Positions 13,371-13,782 of a DNA stretch of 13,782 bases are shown here, piece after piece. The first letter of the stretch is position 1. Every line of letters starts with the position of its first letter. Below the pieces are notes generated by a model, which saw only the letters and a program-made list of their open reading frames with translations, made no database searches and was not told the DNA's origin. Source of the DNA: Stramenopiles sp. TOSAG23-3 (taxonomy: Eukaryota; Sar). The stretch lies in NCBI GenBank assembly GCA_900128585.1, contig LT642607.1:1-13782 (forward strand), in the 5' to 3' direction. The translations under genes and the position numbers were made by a program.

Positions 13371-13513
13371 AGTCGTCTAGTCTAATATAACTAGACTATT
13401 ATGTAGCCTACGCACACAACAGACCTTCTGTGTGTTCTGTAACGTTTTTATAATTTCTTCTTCTTTTTCAAAAAAAATATAATTGGAATAATATACACTA
13501 AAGTAGTCGTCTA
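13371..13513. repeat. Spacer element with TAGTCGTCTA motif, copy B, including a perfect hairpin
   Basis: AGTCGTCTA at 13371-13379 runs into a perfect stem-loop, TAGTCTA-ATATAAC-TAGACTA (13378-13398). Further on is ATAATTGGAATAATA (13479-13493), which is the reverse complement of the centre of the element at 4803-4821, and then TAGTCGTCTA at 13504-13513. Copies A and B share the centre and end motif but differ in the rest, so they are either anciently diverged or only share binding sites. Confidence 0.3.
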
Positions 13514-13782
13514 TTTATAAATGTGATGACTTATATTACATTTGTACAGCATTGAAAACGACATAATAATACCTCTCCATCATCCTCGTCGTTCAAATTG
13601 TCGTTTATTTATTTAGGTGCTGTGTAAAAAAAAGGTAGGTTTCACATTCTATGAGATTTGTTTCATAATTTAACACCACCGGGAAAAAAATAAAACAATC
13701 GATTTTATGCGTTCGTTACATATAAAATTGAACGTTCAAGATTGTGAAACGACGATTTGATTTGACGACGATTGGAGCACCA

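Larger units (their letters stand above)
12999..13782. other. Non-coding AT-rich end region with hairpins and simple repeats
   Basis: No gene is supported. The region includes a short CA-rich stretch near 13100-13120, an AAT/ATT inverted block (13200-13290), a purine tract (about 13319-13341), a perfect 7-bp hairpin (13378-13398) and the second copy of the TAGTCGTC element. The minus-strand frame at 13122-13349 translates these tracts into Ile/Phe/Lys runs and is not a gene. Confidence 0.5.

Noticed and set aside
1-13782. Bacterial, viral or transposon origin of the window
   Set aside because: The proteins are eukaryotic families with nuclear or ER roles. No replication, capsid, transposase or integrase genes were seen, and there are no operon-like spacings.

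Overview
The window looks like nuclear DNA from an intron-poor, gene-dense unicellular eukaryote. The genes encode eukaryote-specific proteins: a MYST histone acetyltransferase, an ER-degradation mannosidase-like protein, a JMJD7-type hydroxylase, a Rab-like GTPase and polytopic membrane proteins. Each is one uninterrupted reading frame using the standard code. Coding DNA is visibly richer in G+C than the spacers, which are full of A/T runs and ATA/ATT triplet tracts. I cannot name the lineage. A protist or microalga is the most that can be said. No tRNA, rRNA, CRISPR array, transposase or virus gene was seen.

Layout. 1-344 is an AT-rich leader ending in a purine tract. 345-1688 (+) is a MYST acetyltransferase with a chromo-barrel domain. 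It converges on 2141-4417 (-), an EDEM2-like GH47 protein with a signal peptide, a C-terminal membrane segment and a proline-rich tail. A 0.7-kb spacer separates this from the divergent gene at 5124-7772 (+). That gene encodes an 882-residue protein joining a JMJD7-like JmjC hydroxylase, a PHOSPHO1/2-type HAD phosphatase and a TatD-type metallohydrolase. All three active sites look intact. After a 1.1-kb AT-rich spacer comes 8899-10650 (+), a polytopic membrane protein of no family I recognise, with a ten-cysteine ectodomain. It converges on 10988-11881 (-), a seven-helix membrane protein that may belong to the THH1/TOM1/TOM3 or GPR137 group. 12402-12998 (-) is a degenerate Rab-like GTPase. 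The last 0.8 kb is non-coding, with hairpins and simple repeats.

The genes do not form an operon or an obvious pathway. They alternate strands and serve chromatin, ER glycoprotein quality control, metabolite or protein modification, and membranes.

The most notable object is the JmjC-HAD-TatD fusion, which puts three metal-dependent enzymes on one chain. Its first ATG lies inside a 72-nt intron-like segment, beside a 45-nt repeat that duplicates the acceptor-like site, so splicing there would remove the start codon. Other points of interest are the pseudo-GTPase features of the Rab-like protein, the incomplete zinc knuckle of the acetyltransferase, the membrane tail on the EDEM homologue, and a short element shared between two distant spacers.
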